From: Cryptomeria japonica
Lineage: Eukaryota > Streptophyta > Pinopsida > Cupressales > Cupressaceae
Assembly (NCBI RefSeq): GCF_030272615.1
Contig: NC_081408.1
Location: 763,860,173-763,924,172, forward strand
Direction of reading: 5' to 3'
DNA: 64,000 nt
Shown: one piece after another, positions 36,991 to 46,930 of the stretch
Numbering within the stretch: position 1 is the stretch's first letter
How the letters are laid out: each line of letters starts with the position of its first letter
Made by a program: the position numbers and the translations under genes
Notes under the pieces: generated by a model
The model's input: only the letters and a program-made list of their open reading frames with translations
Told to the model about the DNA's origin: nothing
The model's database searches: none

Positions 36991-36993
36991 TTT

Positions 36994-37467
36994 TGTTGGT
37001 TCCCTAATGGGTTTACACTGCAAGAGGCAAAAACCAAGTTGATTTTTCAAATATTTATGGAGAAGCCAACTCCAACTATTAAAATCCTCAAGAACTTGGA
37101 CCAACTGACAAGGATTCAGACAAATCCTTCTACACTTTGGGCTTTGTAAAACCTGGGAGGGTGATCCCTTAGTGAATTTTATGATCTCTGAACCATACTT
37201 AAAAGTTCACTAAAACAAAGCAGATAATCTCATATATAGGCTCAACAACAGGGAGAATGCTCAAGGATGGAAAATCCTTCAATGATCCTCAACCTAATTG
37301 GAGCATGATATGGGTAGAACACACAATAACATACATGAAATTGAAAGGTATTCTGATATTCAACAATTTGTAACAAATAGAGATGAATGAAGCATAAGAT
37401 TGATTGTAAAGACTTAAAACAAGCTAGGATCAGTGCCTTATTCCATTAGGTGCTTGAATTCATAAGA
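36994..37467 (-). repeat. Element G 5' LTR, truncated
   Basis: It matches the first 475 bases or so of 31225-32312 (plus-strand coordinates) with scattered changes. Similarity ends near 37467 within 'ttcataagacat'; the U3 part with promoter is missing. LTR sequence of element H follows directly. Confidence 0.8.
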
Positions 37468-37491
37468 CATCATGTGTGTGAAAAGTGGATT

Positions 37492-37515
37492 TGTATCTGT
37501 ATCTGTATCTGTATC
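37492..37515 (+). repeat. TGTATC microsatellite, four units
   Basis: Four perfect TGTATC hexamers in a row, near the left edge of the H LTR. Confidence 0.9.
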
Positions 37516-37917
37516 TAAATACAAAACACTTCAATTAAGTCATTAGATGCATGGTTAGTAAATCAGTAATCAACAATGAACAATAAACCATTACAAAGTG
37601 ACCTATTGCCTTCTAGTAGATGTGAGTTTAGTTTTGCTCTTAGATTTCCATATGCAACACTAGTGACTAGATGACACCTAAACGAAGGATTTAATCTATA
37701 TGAGTATGAAATTGAGCTAAATGGATGCAAGATTAAGCTAGATATGCATGATTAATCTAACATGATTTTAAGCAATATGAATGGAGATTAAGCTAGATGA
37801 TTTAACAAATATGCAATAACTAATATGTAATGTCTCAATGCACAAATATCAATAAACCTAGAGCAAAAAAACAATAATCTCCAGGTTCCTTTTTTTTAAT
37901 GAGAGATGAGGGCCTGA

Positions 37918-37924
37918 ATTTATA
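37918..37924 (-). promoter_or_regulatory. TATA box of element H LTR
   Basis: The minus strand reads CTATAAATTCAGGCCC, a standard TATA box followed by a likely start region. It supports the minus orientation of this LTR. Confidence 0.55.
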
Positions 37925-38492
37925 GAAAATCCAGAGAGAGACCAACGGTCAATATCGATCAATGATGAGCAACGGAGATTCTCCAAGAGGAAGCACATTC
38001 CAGGTGAATTGATGTGATTGGCTGCTTTTATCAGATTTAAAGGAAGTTGAACTAATTTTAAGATAAAATTAGAAAAACTGATTTATTTCATATTTTATAT
38101 TTTGATATTCAATTTTGATAATTAATTGATTTAATTGCTTTTCTGAGATTTTTTCAATTTAATTCCATTTTGATTTCTTTTCTCAATTTTAAATTCTTTT
38201 TCAAATCAATTTTTTTTCATGATTTAATGACAAATTGATTTATTAATTAAATATGTTAGGATATTGAATTAAATAAATACGATAATTGATTAAAATGATT
38301 TACTTGGAATGATTAATTAATTAAATGATTATTTAATTAATATTGAGTGATTTATTTGCCATATGACATTGATGATCGAGAATTAATTAATTAGGTGCTC
38401 ATGATTGATTTAATTTGCCTTTGGTTAGGACCTTGGTGATATAGTCGAGATTAGGGGCCTATGGTTTAGATGACCACTTTTAGGGTATTACA

Positions 38493-38507
38493 TTTACCCC
38501 TCTTTAA
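38493..38507 (-). other. Polypurine tract of element H
   Basis: The minus strand reads TTTAAAGAGGGGTAAA before TGTAATACC. It closely resembles the tract at 1011-1026. Confidence 0.65.
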
Positions 38508-39270
38508 ATTGATGTGTGAGCAGGGGATTGATTCAAAGAAAATTTAATGTCAAATAGATTATTAGTTCTGAACTTGATGGATCACAAACCGATGAAGAGC
38601 GAGATGTTCAGCTTGATTTGAAGTGATGAAGTTGAACAGATTGATTAAAGTGACACCGATCCTGAACTTGATTGAACTAGGATCGACAAAGAGCGAGATA
38701 CTGATCTTGAACTTGATTGATAAAGAAATGAGCATCGATCTAGAACTTGATTGAACTAGATTGAGCGAAGAGATGAAATCAATTCCAAACTTGATTGAAC
38801 AAGAACTGATTAGAGAAAATGTCTAGCTTGATTTGATGCGATGAAACTGAACATCTACTTGGATTGAGTGTGTGATCACTGTTAAAAAGACTTTTTAAAC
38901 CCTTGATTAAGTTTAAACAAATAACCTGCTTGATGAGATGTGATGAAACTTATTACTATTCAGAGACTGATTTAGATAAAGACAATATCAGCTTGATTTG
39001 GTGTGATGAAATTGATATGCCCCTAGAGATTGATTCGATTTTGATGCACAATAAGGGTTTTGTTTGATTAATCTTTGATTAAAAAGATTTTCTGCTTGAC
39101 TTAGATGAAGATTTGAAAAAAAAAATCAACTTTTTGATGGTGATAATCACTGATAATGATGACACAATGATCATGCTCCCTCGGGAGTGAACTCGAAAGA
39201 TGATGAGGTTACAATGATTTTAGGCAATTTTGAAAAGATAAAAGATTTATCAATGATAATTTGAGCACAA
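38508..39270 (-). repeat. Element H 3' internal region with degenerate tandem repeats
   Basis: A loose array of 'gaacttgattgaac', 'agcgaaga' and 'tgatttgatgcgatgaaactga' lines, each recurring 3-8 times at uneven spacing of roughly 30-60 bases between 38560 and 39060. No coding similarity. Minisatellite-like DNA next to the 3' LTR is common in Tat/Ogre elements. Element A inserted at its right edge; similar 'gattgaa' text resumes at 49303. Confidence 0.5.
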
Positions 39271-39333
39271 AGATGTGTTGGCATTACATTAAGTTTGTTG
39301 GAGATTGATGATATAATTGATAAAGGATGATTA

Positions 39334-40851
39334 TGTTGGCATTATAACAGACAAGGAGAGATTGTTGGCATTTCAATAAGGATATTGAGAAGGTTGTTGA
39401 TGATTATGGATACAACTGATTAAGGATGTTTACTGTCTTAATATTATTATTTTGTCATTGATGTCAAGAAATTGATTTTCTAATTCGGTATGATGTTGCC
39501 ATATCTTAAGAAGTATGATTTGATGAGTATAAAGATGTTGGTAAAAGACACAGAAAGAATGTGATGAATAAGGGGAGAAATAAGTTATTCAATGGGCAAC
39601 TATTACCGAGCTAGACAATGATGAGATCATGATGTTTAGATTGTTTTGATATCATACACATGTTGTTGATTGTAAGGTTAATATTATACTATGTTACCGA
39701 GCAAAGAACCTAGTCGGTAAACCCTAAGGAACCTAGTCGGTAAACCTTAAGGTTATCGCTATTAGTTAATGAAGGCAGAATGTCTACCGAGTGAAGTTCA
39801 GTATTTACCGAGTTGCAACTGAGTGATAACAGAATGCATAGAATGAATAAAAGCATTGTTTAATGAAGGAAGCTAATGAGCTAGCTATGATTAAATGATT
39901 GGTATGCCGTGAATGAAGTTTGTTAAAGAATCTATGGCAAAGGAAAATTGGGAGGAAGATCTACACCTTAGATTGAACCGCAATACCCTAGCACAAGTTC
40001 CAAGAAATGTATGCAAGTTCCAAGGCGGGGTAAAACATTTTCATATCGAAGGATACATTGAACCTGGTCAAGTTTGAAGATCTGATAGCTATGATTGATC
40101 ATGGGAAATGTGATCAAGGAGATTAAGCTGTTGGCAAATTGTTTGTAAATAAGGAACTATTGATAAACAATGTATGCGGGCAAGTGTATGCACAGGGATG
40201 CTACATAGTGATTCCTGAGCATTGAAGCTTGAAGACCTGTTTTGAATAACAGGGTATAGAGCCCAGCAAATGGACAAGATTAGTCCTATTGTATTGAGCA
40301 AATAAGAATCCGCTTTAGCATTTTAGATGTGAAGTTGCAGATAGATTTTTATTACTGTTATTTTGTAAAGTGACAGAAAATCTCTTAACCGAGTGGACTT
40401 AACAATCTTATTTGTAAAACCCTCTAGCAAGGTGACATTCTGATTGAGTGTTTGAAATCCTTTAACAAGGTCACTTCTAACAAGGTGAAGATCCTAACAG
40501 ATTTGAGGGAAATCCCTTAACCGGGTCACATCTAGCAATGTGTTTGTAATCTTTAACAGGATTTGCTTTTAACAGAGCATACTCTAGAAGAGTATATTTC
40601 TTAGTGGGTCTGAAATCCCACAGTGGTTTTTCCCTATTTGGGTTTCCATGTTAAATCTGGTGTTATGAGTTTTATGATGTTTATACGCTTTTGAGTTTGC
40701 ATGTTTAGCAGTTTTGGTTATATTACTGAAGTATATGTTACCGAGGTTGAATCTGTTGTTCTTATGGAAGATTAAGTTTGTATGATTCACCCCCACTCTC
40801 TCATCTTATTAGCTTGGCATCTGTACTTAACATTAAGTATCAGAACTATCA
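39334..40851 (+). repeat. Solo LTR (family B) inside the 5' LTR of A
   Basis: A 1518-bp LTR opening TGTTGGCATTATAACAG and ending AACTATCA, flanked on both sides by GATTA (39329-39333 and 40852-40856). It is related to the LTRs of A over most of its length but differs at both ends: the start holds a second 'gagattgttggcattt' line, and past the pyrimidine stretch it continues with 'cttggcatctgtacttaac'. No internal region adjoins it, so it is a solo LTR of a sister family, inserted after A. Confidence 0.9.
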
Positions 40852-41160
40852 GATTACTATCTTAATAATATTATTTTGTCATTGATGTCAAGCAATTGAT
40901 TTTCTGATTCAGTATGACATTGCCATATCTTAAAGAGTATGTTTTGATGAGTATAAAGATGTCAGTAAGTGACACAGAAAGAATGTGAAAATGAAGGGGA
41001 GTAATAAGTTATTCAATGGGCAACTATTACCGAGTTAGATAGTGATGAAATTATGTTATTTTGATTGTTTTGATATCCTATATATGTGTATTCGAAGACT
41101 GAATAAGGAGGAGAAAAGATTTAATGTAACAAAATGAGTAAAGGTTTGATACTGTTCTAT

Positions 41161-41188
41161 TTTACCGAGCAAGGAGCTAGTCGGTAAA
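41161..41188. promoter_or_regulatory. TTTACCGA/TCGGTAAA inverted motif in A 5' LTR
   Basis: A perfect 8-bp inverted repeat with a 12-base spacer, about 400 bases before the TATA box. Further ACCGAG copies lie near 41230 and 41250. It is repeated in the 3' LTR at 48186-48213. Its place in U3 suggests a protein-binding or enhancer-like site, which is inference. Confidence 0.5.
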
Positions 41189-41586
41189 CACCAAGGTTAC
41201 TAGTGTCGGTTAAAGAAGAAATAATGTCTACCGAGTAAAGTTCAGTATTTACCGAGTATCAACCAAGCAATAATAGAATGCATTGGATGAATAAATACAT
41301 TATTAAATGAAGGATGCCAATGAGCTGGAGATTTATAGAAGATTGGAATGTCGTGCAAGAAGTTTGTTAAGGATCAATGGCAATGAAAATTCAAGAGTTA
41401 GATATACAACACAGATTGAACGGTCATAACCGAGCACAAGTACCAAGGAAGGAATACAAGTTTCAAGGAAAGATAAAACATTTTCCAGTTCAAAGGATTC
41501 AATGAACCTAGTCAAGTTTGAAGATCTGATGGCTAAGATTAATCATTGGACATGTGATTAAGGAGATTAAGCGGTTAGGAATTGCT

Positions 41587-41594
41587 TATAAATA
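41587..41594 (+). promoter_or_regulatory. TATA box of element A 5' LTR
   Basis: TATAAATA within 'gcttataaataagg'. The 3' LTR has the same string at 48612-48619. Offset from LTR start is 788 and 814 bases, the difference being the 26-bp indel. Confidence 0.65.
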
Positions 41595-42274
41595 AGGAAA
41601 AGTTGATGAACACAGTATGTGGACAAATAGAAGAGCAGTGATACTGCAGAGGTGATTACTGAGTACAGAAGATTGAAGATTTGATTGAAGAACAGATTGA
41701 GGAGCACAACAAGGAGGAAGATAAGTCTTATGACAAGATTATTTTGAGTACATAGAGTCTGCTTTAACATTTCAGATGTGAAGTTGCAGAAATATTTTAT
41801 TACTATTATTTACTTTGTAAGTGATAGGAAATCTCTTAACCGAGTGGACCTAATAGTCTAATTTGTAAATCCTCTAGCAGGGTAACATTCTGAATGAGTG
41901 TTTGAAATCCTTTGACAAGGTCACTTCTAACAAAGTGCAAGATTATGATAAATCTAAGGGAAATCCCTTGAACGGGTCACATCTAGCAAATGTGTTTATG
42001 TAATCTTTAACAGGATTGGCTTTTAACCGAGCATACTCTAGAAGAGTATATTTTCTTAGTGGGTCCAAAATCCCACAGTGGTTTTTCCCTATTTAGGTTT
42101 CCACATTAAATCTAGTGTTAAATGTATTTTGATGTTTCAAGTTTATCTGTTTATGAGTTTGAATGATTTACAGTCATAGTTGCATATCAAGTAAGTTCTA
42201 CCGAGGTTGAATCTAGATAGATCATTGTATTGTGAGTTTATATGATTCACCCCCCCTCTCATCTAACTAACAAT

Positions 42275-42286
42275 TGGTATCAGAGC
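42275..42286 (+). other. Primer-binding site of element A (tRNA-Met)
   Basis: TGGTATCAGAGC, two bases after the 5' LTR, is the exact complement of the initiator tRNA-Met 3' end used by copia elements. Confidence 0.92.
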
Positions 42287-42376
42287 TAGAACTCCAAAAG
42301 AAAAGTTTAAAGGAACTTGAGGCAAGATCCGAAGATGTATAAAAGGGATGCACCAAAGTTGAACAAATCAAGTTTC

Positions 42377-43292
42377 TATTAGGGTTCCCACAGATACTGA
42401 GAGGGGGAGGTGAATCAGTATCTGACCGGTAATGAAATTTTCTTGAAACTGAATATGTAGAACATAAAGTAACAGTATAATGGTATGCAAGAATTAATGT
42501 AAATAACAGAATCAAAAACATCCACATGAAAAGAACACCATAATACAAGATGTTTGACGAGGAAACCCGGTGTGGGAAAAACCTCGGTGGGATTTGTGAC
42601 CCACAATATTCACTTACTGGCCAATAAGAAAATATTACTTACAATAGGGGCCTGCACATGTAGGAAGGCCAACTGCCTAGAGCTCACTGCTCAATAAGAA
42701 GTCACACTAACTTACAATGAGGATTTACACAAATCCAATATTTTGTACTACTTTACAATAGCATCTTCAATGCCAGATTCAGTACTGGTTCTTGCTCTGT
42801 TCTTTACATATACCCTTGTCCTACAATTCGCACATTAGGTCTGCTTTATAATTTATTATGCTTCCTATCCATATCCTACAAATGTCTATAATGATCTCTT
42901 TTATATACAAGAGTCATTTTACAATTTGCCAAGTCGGCTTACAATAATAAACAAAATATTACATATCAAAAATCTTGTCAGCCTCTGTGCCGGTATACAT
43001 ATTTCCTTCTATGCTGGTGTCGGTGTAGATTGATCTTGCTGATGCCGGTGCACTGTCTTGTTTGAATAATGCTTTGCTGATATAATGTCTTGCCAGTGCC
43101 ATAGGATTGCAAGGTTGCCTGTGTAATTCTTTTCCAGTGTAATGTCTTGCTAGTGCCATAGGATTGCAAGGTTGCCTGTGTAATGCTTTGCCAGTGTAAT
43201 GTCTTGCCAATGCCATAGGATTGCAAGGTTGCCATCAATGACAAAACCTTCAATCACACACAATGTCTCATTGGAGTGTCCATATGCCAATA
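42377..43292 (-). repeat. Antisense solo LTR of the element-E type (916 bp)
   Basis: On the minus strand it starts TATTGGCATATGGACACTCC at 43292 and ends CCTAATA at 42377, matching the LTRs of element E, which run TGTTGGCAAATGCACACTCC to CCTAACA. GTTTC stands on both sides (42372-42376 and 43293-43297), a perfect 5-bp target duplication. It is longer than E's LTRs in part because of a 57-bp tandem repeat at 43084-43233. Confidence 0.93.
43084..43233. repeat. 57-bp tandem repeat, 2.6 copies
   Basis: Units start at 43084, 43141 and 43198, each with 'aatgtcttgcYaRtgccatagg' and 'ttgcaaggttgcc'. It lies in the solo LTR and is absent from the LTRs of E. Since 57 is a multiple of three, the unit reads as 19-residue repeats in open frames on both strands, which I regard as a by-product. 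Confidence 0.85.
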
Positions 43293-44220
43293 GTTTCTCC
43301 ACATGGCAGAAAAGGATGAAGCTGCACTTATCAGGAATTGGAGAATATGCAACATATTATCTGGAGAATGATTACATTGCACCTAGCACCTACCCAATGA
43401 CAATGGAAGAGATAAAGGGAAAGCAAGAACATATTCAAGCAATGATTGAAATAACATCAGCATTGACCGACTCAGAGTTTAATGATCTAGAAGGTTGTAA
43501 TGATGCCAAAGCTATGTGGAATAAGCTTATATCTGTGTATGGTGGTGATGAACATGTTCAAAGAGCAAAAGTAGACAGTCTAAGAGGACAAATTGAATCC
43601 ATGAGAATGAATGAAGGTGAGAACATAATCCAATATAATACAAGGTTAAAGGAAACTGCCAATCAAATCAAAGGAGCAGGAGGAACTATTGAAGAAAAGG
43701 ATGTAACAAATAAGTTGCTGAGAACACCTCTATCTGCTTATGCCATTCGAGTCTCTACAATTAATGAATTAAGGTTTGTACAAAAAATGTCAGTCTCTTT
43801 GGATGCTACTATCGGTAAGCTACATGCTTTTGAGTTGAGTAATTTTGATAATAGTGGGTCTTTGGTTAACAAAGTTGAATCTACATTCAGTTCTTTTCAT
43901 CTTGATGAATCTAATGATTACAATGAAAGAATGTATAAGTATGCTGAAGGAAATCAAAGTGGAGCAAGTGAGAGATTTCACAAAAACATAGAAGAAGTAC
44001 ACAAACTATATGAGGAAATCAGAAAGCAAGAAGAGTTTGAAGCATTATTGGCCAGAAGGTTACCAAGAGGCAAAGGTAAGTATAAAGGAAAGTTACCTTT
44101 GAAATGTTTTAACTGTGATAAAATTGGACATATGGCTTCTAACTGTCCTGACAAAGAATCTAGTGAAAAGAGAGAATACCGAGATGACAGACAGAAAGAC
44201 AACCAATACAAAGGGCATCA

Positions 44221-44590
44221 AGACTTTAGAAGGAGAGATAGAAAGACATGCCTTGTAGCTGATGAAGAATCCAATGATGAAAAATATAATGGGAATGAGA
44301 TAGAGGAAGTTGTATATGTGGCTATCAAAGATGGATTAGATGAAGAAAGGTATGAAGAAAAAGCCTTAATATCACATATAAATAACAATGATTCTTGGAT
44401 CATAGATAGTGGATGCTCACATCACATGATAGGTGATAAACACAAGTTTGTTAAATTAGAAGATTATGATGGAGGTTATGTAAGATTTGGTAATGATGCA
44501 CCATGTCCTGTGAAAGGTAAATGATCTATCACACTTCTTGACAATGCTAAATGTGATGATGTATATTGGGTTGAAGGTCCGAAATACAAT
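44221..44590 (+). pseudogene. Element A protease
   Basis: The copia aspartic protease. It opens after an acidic linker with WIIDSGCSHHMIGDKHKF near 44395-44450, where D-S-G is the catalytic triplet, and continues LEDYDGGYVRFGND and, past a TGA at 44522-44524, LLDNAKCDDVYWVEGPKYN to LLSIAQLNN near 44590. The catalytic triplet is intact, but the TGA (probably from GGA) cuts the frame. Confidence 0.85.
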
Positions 44591-45900
44591 TTGTTGAGTA
44601 TAGCACAGCTAAACAATACAGGATACCAAATAGAATTTCAGAAAGGAATTGTCAAAGTTCATGACAAACATGGAAAGTTGGCTGCTACCGAGACTCAAAC
44701 AAGAGGTAATACATTTCATCTTGACTCAACTCAGAACAATTGTCTGTATGCAAAAATAGAAGATACTTGGTTATGGTATAAAAGGTTTTGTCATGTAAAT
44801 TTTGACAACCTGATCAAAATAAGTAAGAAGCATCGAGTAAGAGGTCTACTGAGCTTGGAAAAACTTGAGAATACAATATGTCGAGGATGCCAGATGGGTA
44901 AGATGACAAAATGAAGCTTTACAAGTAATTCTTACACTTCTAAAGAAATTTTAGATCTTGTACACACTGATCTTTGTGGTCCTATGAAAGTTTAAAGTTA
45001 TTATGGTGATAAATACTTCATATTATTTGTGGAGGATTAATCAAGGATGATGTCAGTTATGTTTTTAAAAGAGAAATCAGAAGCCTTTCAAATGTTCAAA
45101 TGGTATAAGGAAAGAGTTGAAAATTAAATAGAAAGACAGTTGAAATGTCTAAGATCTGATAGAGGAGGAGAGTTCATTTCAGATGAATTTAACTTACTCT
45201 GCAATGATCATGGTATAAAGAGACAAGTGTCTGCACTGAGACACCACAACAAAATGGGATAGCTGAACGAAGAAATAGATCAATTGTAGATTGTGCCAGA
45301 ACTTTGATGATAGAGAAGAGAGTACCTCAAATATTTTGGAGAGAAGCAATAAGCACTGCAGTTTACACCATGAACCAAGTACAACTGAAGAAAGGAACTA
45401 TGAAGACACCGTATGAAATCTGGTATGACAAGAAACCAAATTTAAGTTATTTTAAAATATTTGGAAGTAGATGTTATGTTCACAAAGATGACAAATATAG
45501 AAAATTTGATCAAAAAAGAGAGGAAGGAACATTTCTTGGTTATTCCTCTAGGAGTAAAGAATTTAAATGTTTGATCAAATCATCTAACAAAATAGTGGAA
45601 AGTGCAAATGTGAAAATTGATGAATTTGCAAAAAGGAATGATGAAGGAAACTCCAAAGAACCAGAAGATTATGAAGAGTTTGCATATGTACAACCGAGAA
45701 GTCTAACCGAGAAAGCCGATGAAGAAAATACTCAGTTACTGAGTGATGAAGAAGATCATACAGAGCCTACCGAGCCTATATTAGCAAAATATGTCAGAAG
45801 AAATCATGAATCAAATCAGATTATAGGAGATAAGGATGATCCAGTGATGGCAAGGAACAAATTGAGACATAACACATGTCTGATATTTGAGTTTGAACCG
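44591..45900 (+). pseudogene. Element A integrase
   Basis: The N-terminal zinc region near 44770-44900 reads WYKRFCHVNFDNL ... CRGCQMGKM; the first His of the HHCC set is Tyr. The core follows: LVHTDLCGPMKV (Asp) near 44960, SRMMSVMFLKEKSEAF, LRSDRGGEFISDEF (Asp) near 45155 and, after a frameshift near 45236, NGIAERRNRSIVDCARTLM (Glu). The GKR/C-terminal part has YEIWYDKKPNLSYFKIFGSR and FLGYSSRSKEFK near 45530. There are several stops (near 44914, 44995, 45037 and 45126). Confidence 0.88.
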
Positions 45901-46930
45901 AGGATAGTAAAAGAGGCATTAAGCAATGAAGATTGGGTAAATGCTATGACAGAAGAGATTGAACATATCAAGAAAAATGAAACATGGACACTGGTCCCAA
46001 GACCAAAAGAGAAATGTAATCAGTACAAAGTGGATTTTTAGAAATAAGCTAAATGAAAAAGGTGAGGTCATTCAGAATAAAGAAAGGCTAGTTTGCAAAG
46101 GTTATGCTCAAGAAGGAATAGACTATGGTGAGACTTTTGTACCCGTGGAAAGACTTGAGGGAGTGAGAACATTGTTGGCATATGCTGCTTACAAAAATTT
46201 CAAGTTATATCAAATGGATGTTAAATCTGCATTTTTGAATGGTATACTAGAAGAAGAAGTCTATATTGAACAACCTGAAGGATTTATTGAAGAGAAGAAT
46301 AAAGATCAGGTATGTAAGTTGAACAAAGCTTTATATGGCCTAAAGCAAGCACCTAGAGCATGGTATGAAAGGTTGCACTCTTACTTAATCAAGATTGGAT
46401 TTATGAGGACTAGTGAAAACAACAACATGTATATGAAGAATGATGAGGATAATGGAATACTAATTTCAGCCATATTTGTTGATGATATTATTTTTTGTGG
46501 AAATGATTCTTTATGCAAGAACTTTGGAAATGAAATGTGCAAAGAATTTGAGATGTCATTAATCGGTGAAGTAAATTATTTTATAGGTTTACAAATACTG
46601 CAAATGAAAAATGAGATTTTCATTACTCAATCCAAGTATATAAAGGAAATCTTGAAGAAATTTGGAATGGAGGATTCTAAACCTGTAAGTACTCCTATGA
46701 CTACTAACTATAAACTATCAAAGAATGATGAATGTACATCTGTTGATGAGACACTTTACCGATCTATGATTGGAAAGTTGCAATATATAGTTCACATTAG
46801 GCCTGATATAGCACATGCAATAGGTATAGCTGCAACATTTTTTGCAGATCCCAAAGAAACCCATATGACAACAATCAAGAGAATTTTCAGATACTTGAGA
46901 GGCACTGAAGATTATGGTTTACTATATTAA
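45901..46930 (+). pseudogene. Element A reverse transcriptase
   Basis: The copia RT starts near 45910 (VKEALSNEDWVNAMTEEI), shifts frame near 46020, then reads KWIFRNKLNEKGEV, RLVCKGYAQEGIDYGETF, LYQMDVKSAFLNGILEEEVYI, YGLKQAPRAWYERL and the catalytic box IFVDDIIFCG near 46475. It goes on with GEVNYFIGLQI, FITQSKYIKEILKKF and YRSMIGKLQYIVHIRPDIA. Only the single frameshift disrupts about 340 codons, so this is the best kept part of the element. Confidence 0.92.

Larger units (their letters stand above)
31225..37467 (-). mobile_element. Non-autonomous Ty3/gypsy element G
   Basis: Transcribed leftward: truncated 5' LTR (36994-37467), primer site(s) near 36973, a gag-like ORF (35705-36118), an unknown acidic ORF (34144-35570), a long untranslated region, a polypurine tract (near 32313) and a 3' LTR (31225-32312). 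No protease, RT, RNase H or integrase was found anywhere in it. Its LTRs share blocks with those of element C, for example 'caattgacaagga' and 'aatccttctacactttggg', so a C-like element may have supplied the enzymes. It inserted into the integrase gene of F. Confidence 0.75.
37468..38492 (-). repeat. Element H 3' LTR
   Basis: On the minus strand the LTR starts TGTAATACCCTAAAAG at 38492, right after a polypurine tract. A TATA box lies at 37918-37924 (TATAAATTCAGGCCC). The left edge is uncertain: it may be the TG near 37473. The first bases include four TGTATC units (37492-37515). AT-rich palindromic stretches lie at 38210-38400, as in the LTRs at 1027 and 4585. Confidence 0.6.
39276..42272 (+). 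repeat. Element A 5' LTR, interrupted (1474 bp without the insertion)
   Basis: It begins TGTTGGCATTACATTAAG and runs to GATTA at 39333, resumes after the second GATTA copy at 40857 and ends CTAACTAACA at 42272. It matches the 3' LTR except for a 26-bp block missing near its start. A TATAAATA box lies at 41587-41594. A hairpin GTGGG-TCCAAAAT-CCCAC lies at 42059-42076, and 'ttcaccccccctctc' lies just before the end. Confidence 0.92.
42335..44220 (+). pseudogene. Element A gag, split by an antisense solo LTR
   Basis: Gag likely starts at 42335 (MYKRDAPKLNKSSF), is cut at 42376, and resumes in frame at 43298 with STWQKRMKLHL. The body is a UBN2/copia-gag type domain: LTDSEFNDLEGCNDAKAMW, ISVYGGDEHVQRAKVDSL, MRMNEGENIIQYNTRLKE, LLRTPLSAYAI. 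A zinc knuckle CFNCDKIGHMASNC lies near 44105, after a basic RRLPRGKGKYKGK stretch. Apart from the insertion this part is open. A Met inside the solo LTR (43199) opens a longer frame whose first 33 codons are LTR-derived. Confidence 0.88.

Noticed and set aside
42959-43253. Minus-strand frames with repeated MALARHYTGK-type units
   Set aside because: They come from the 57-bp tandem repeat in the solo LTR and are not known proteins.
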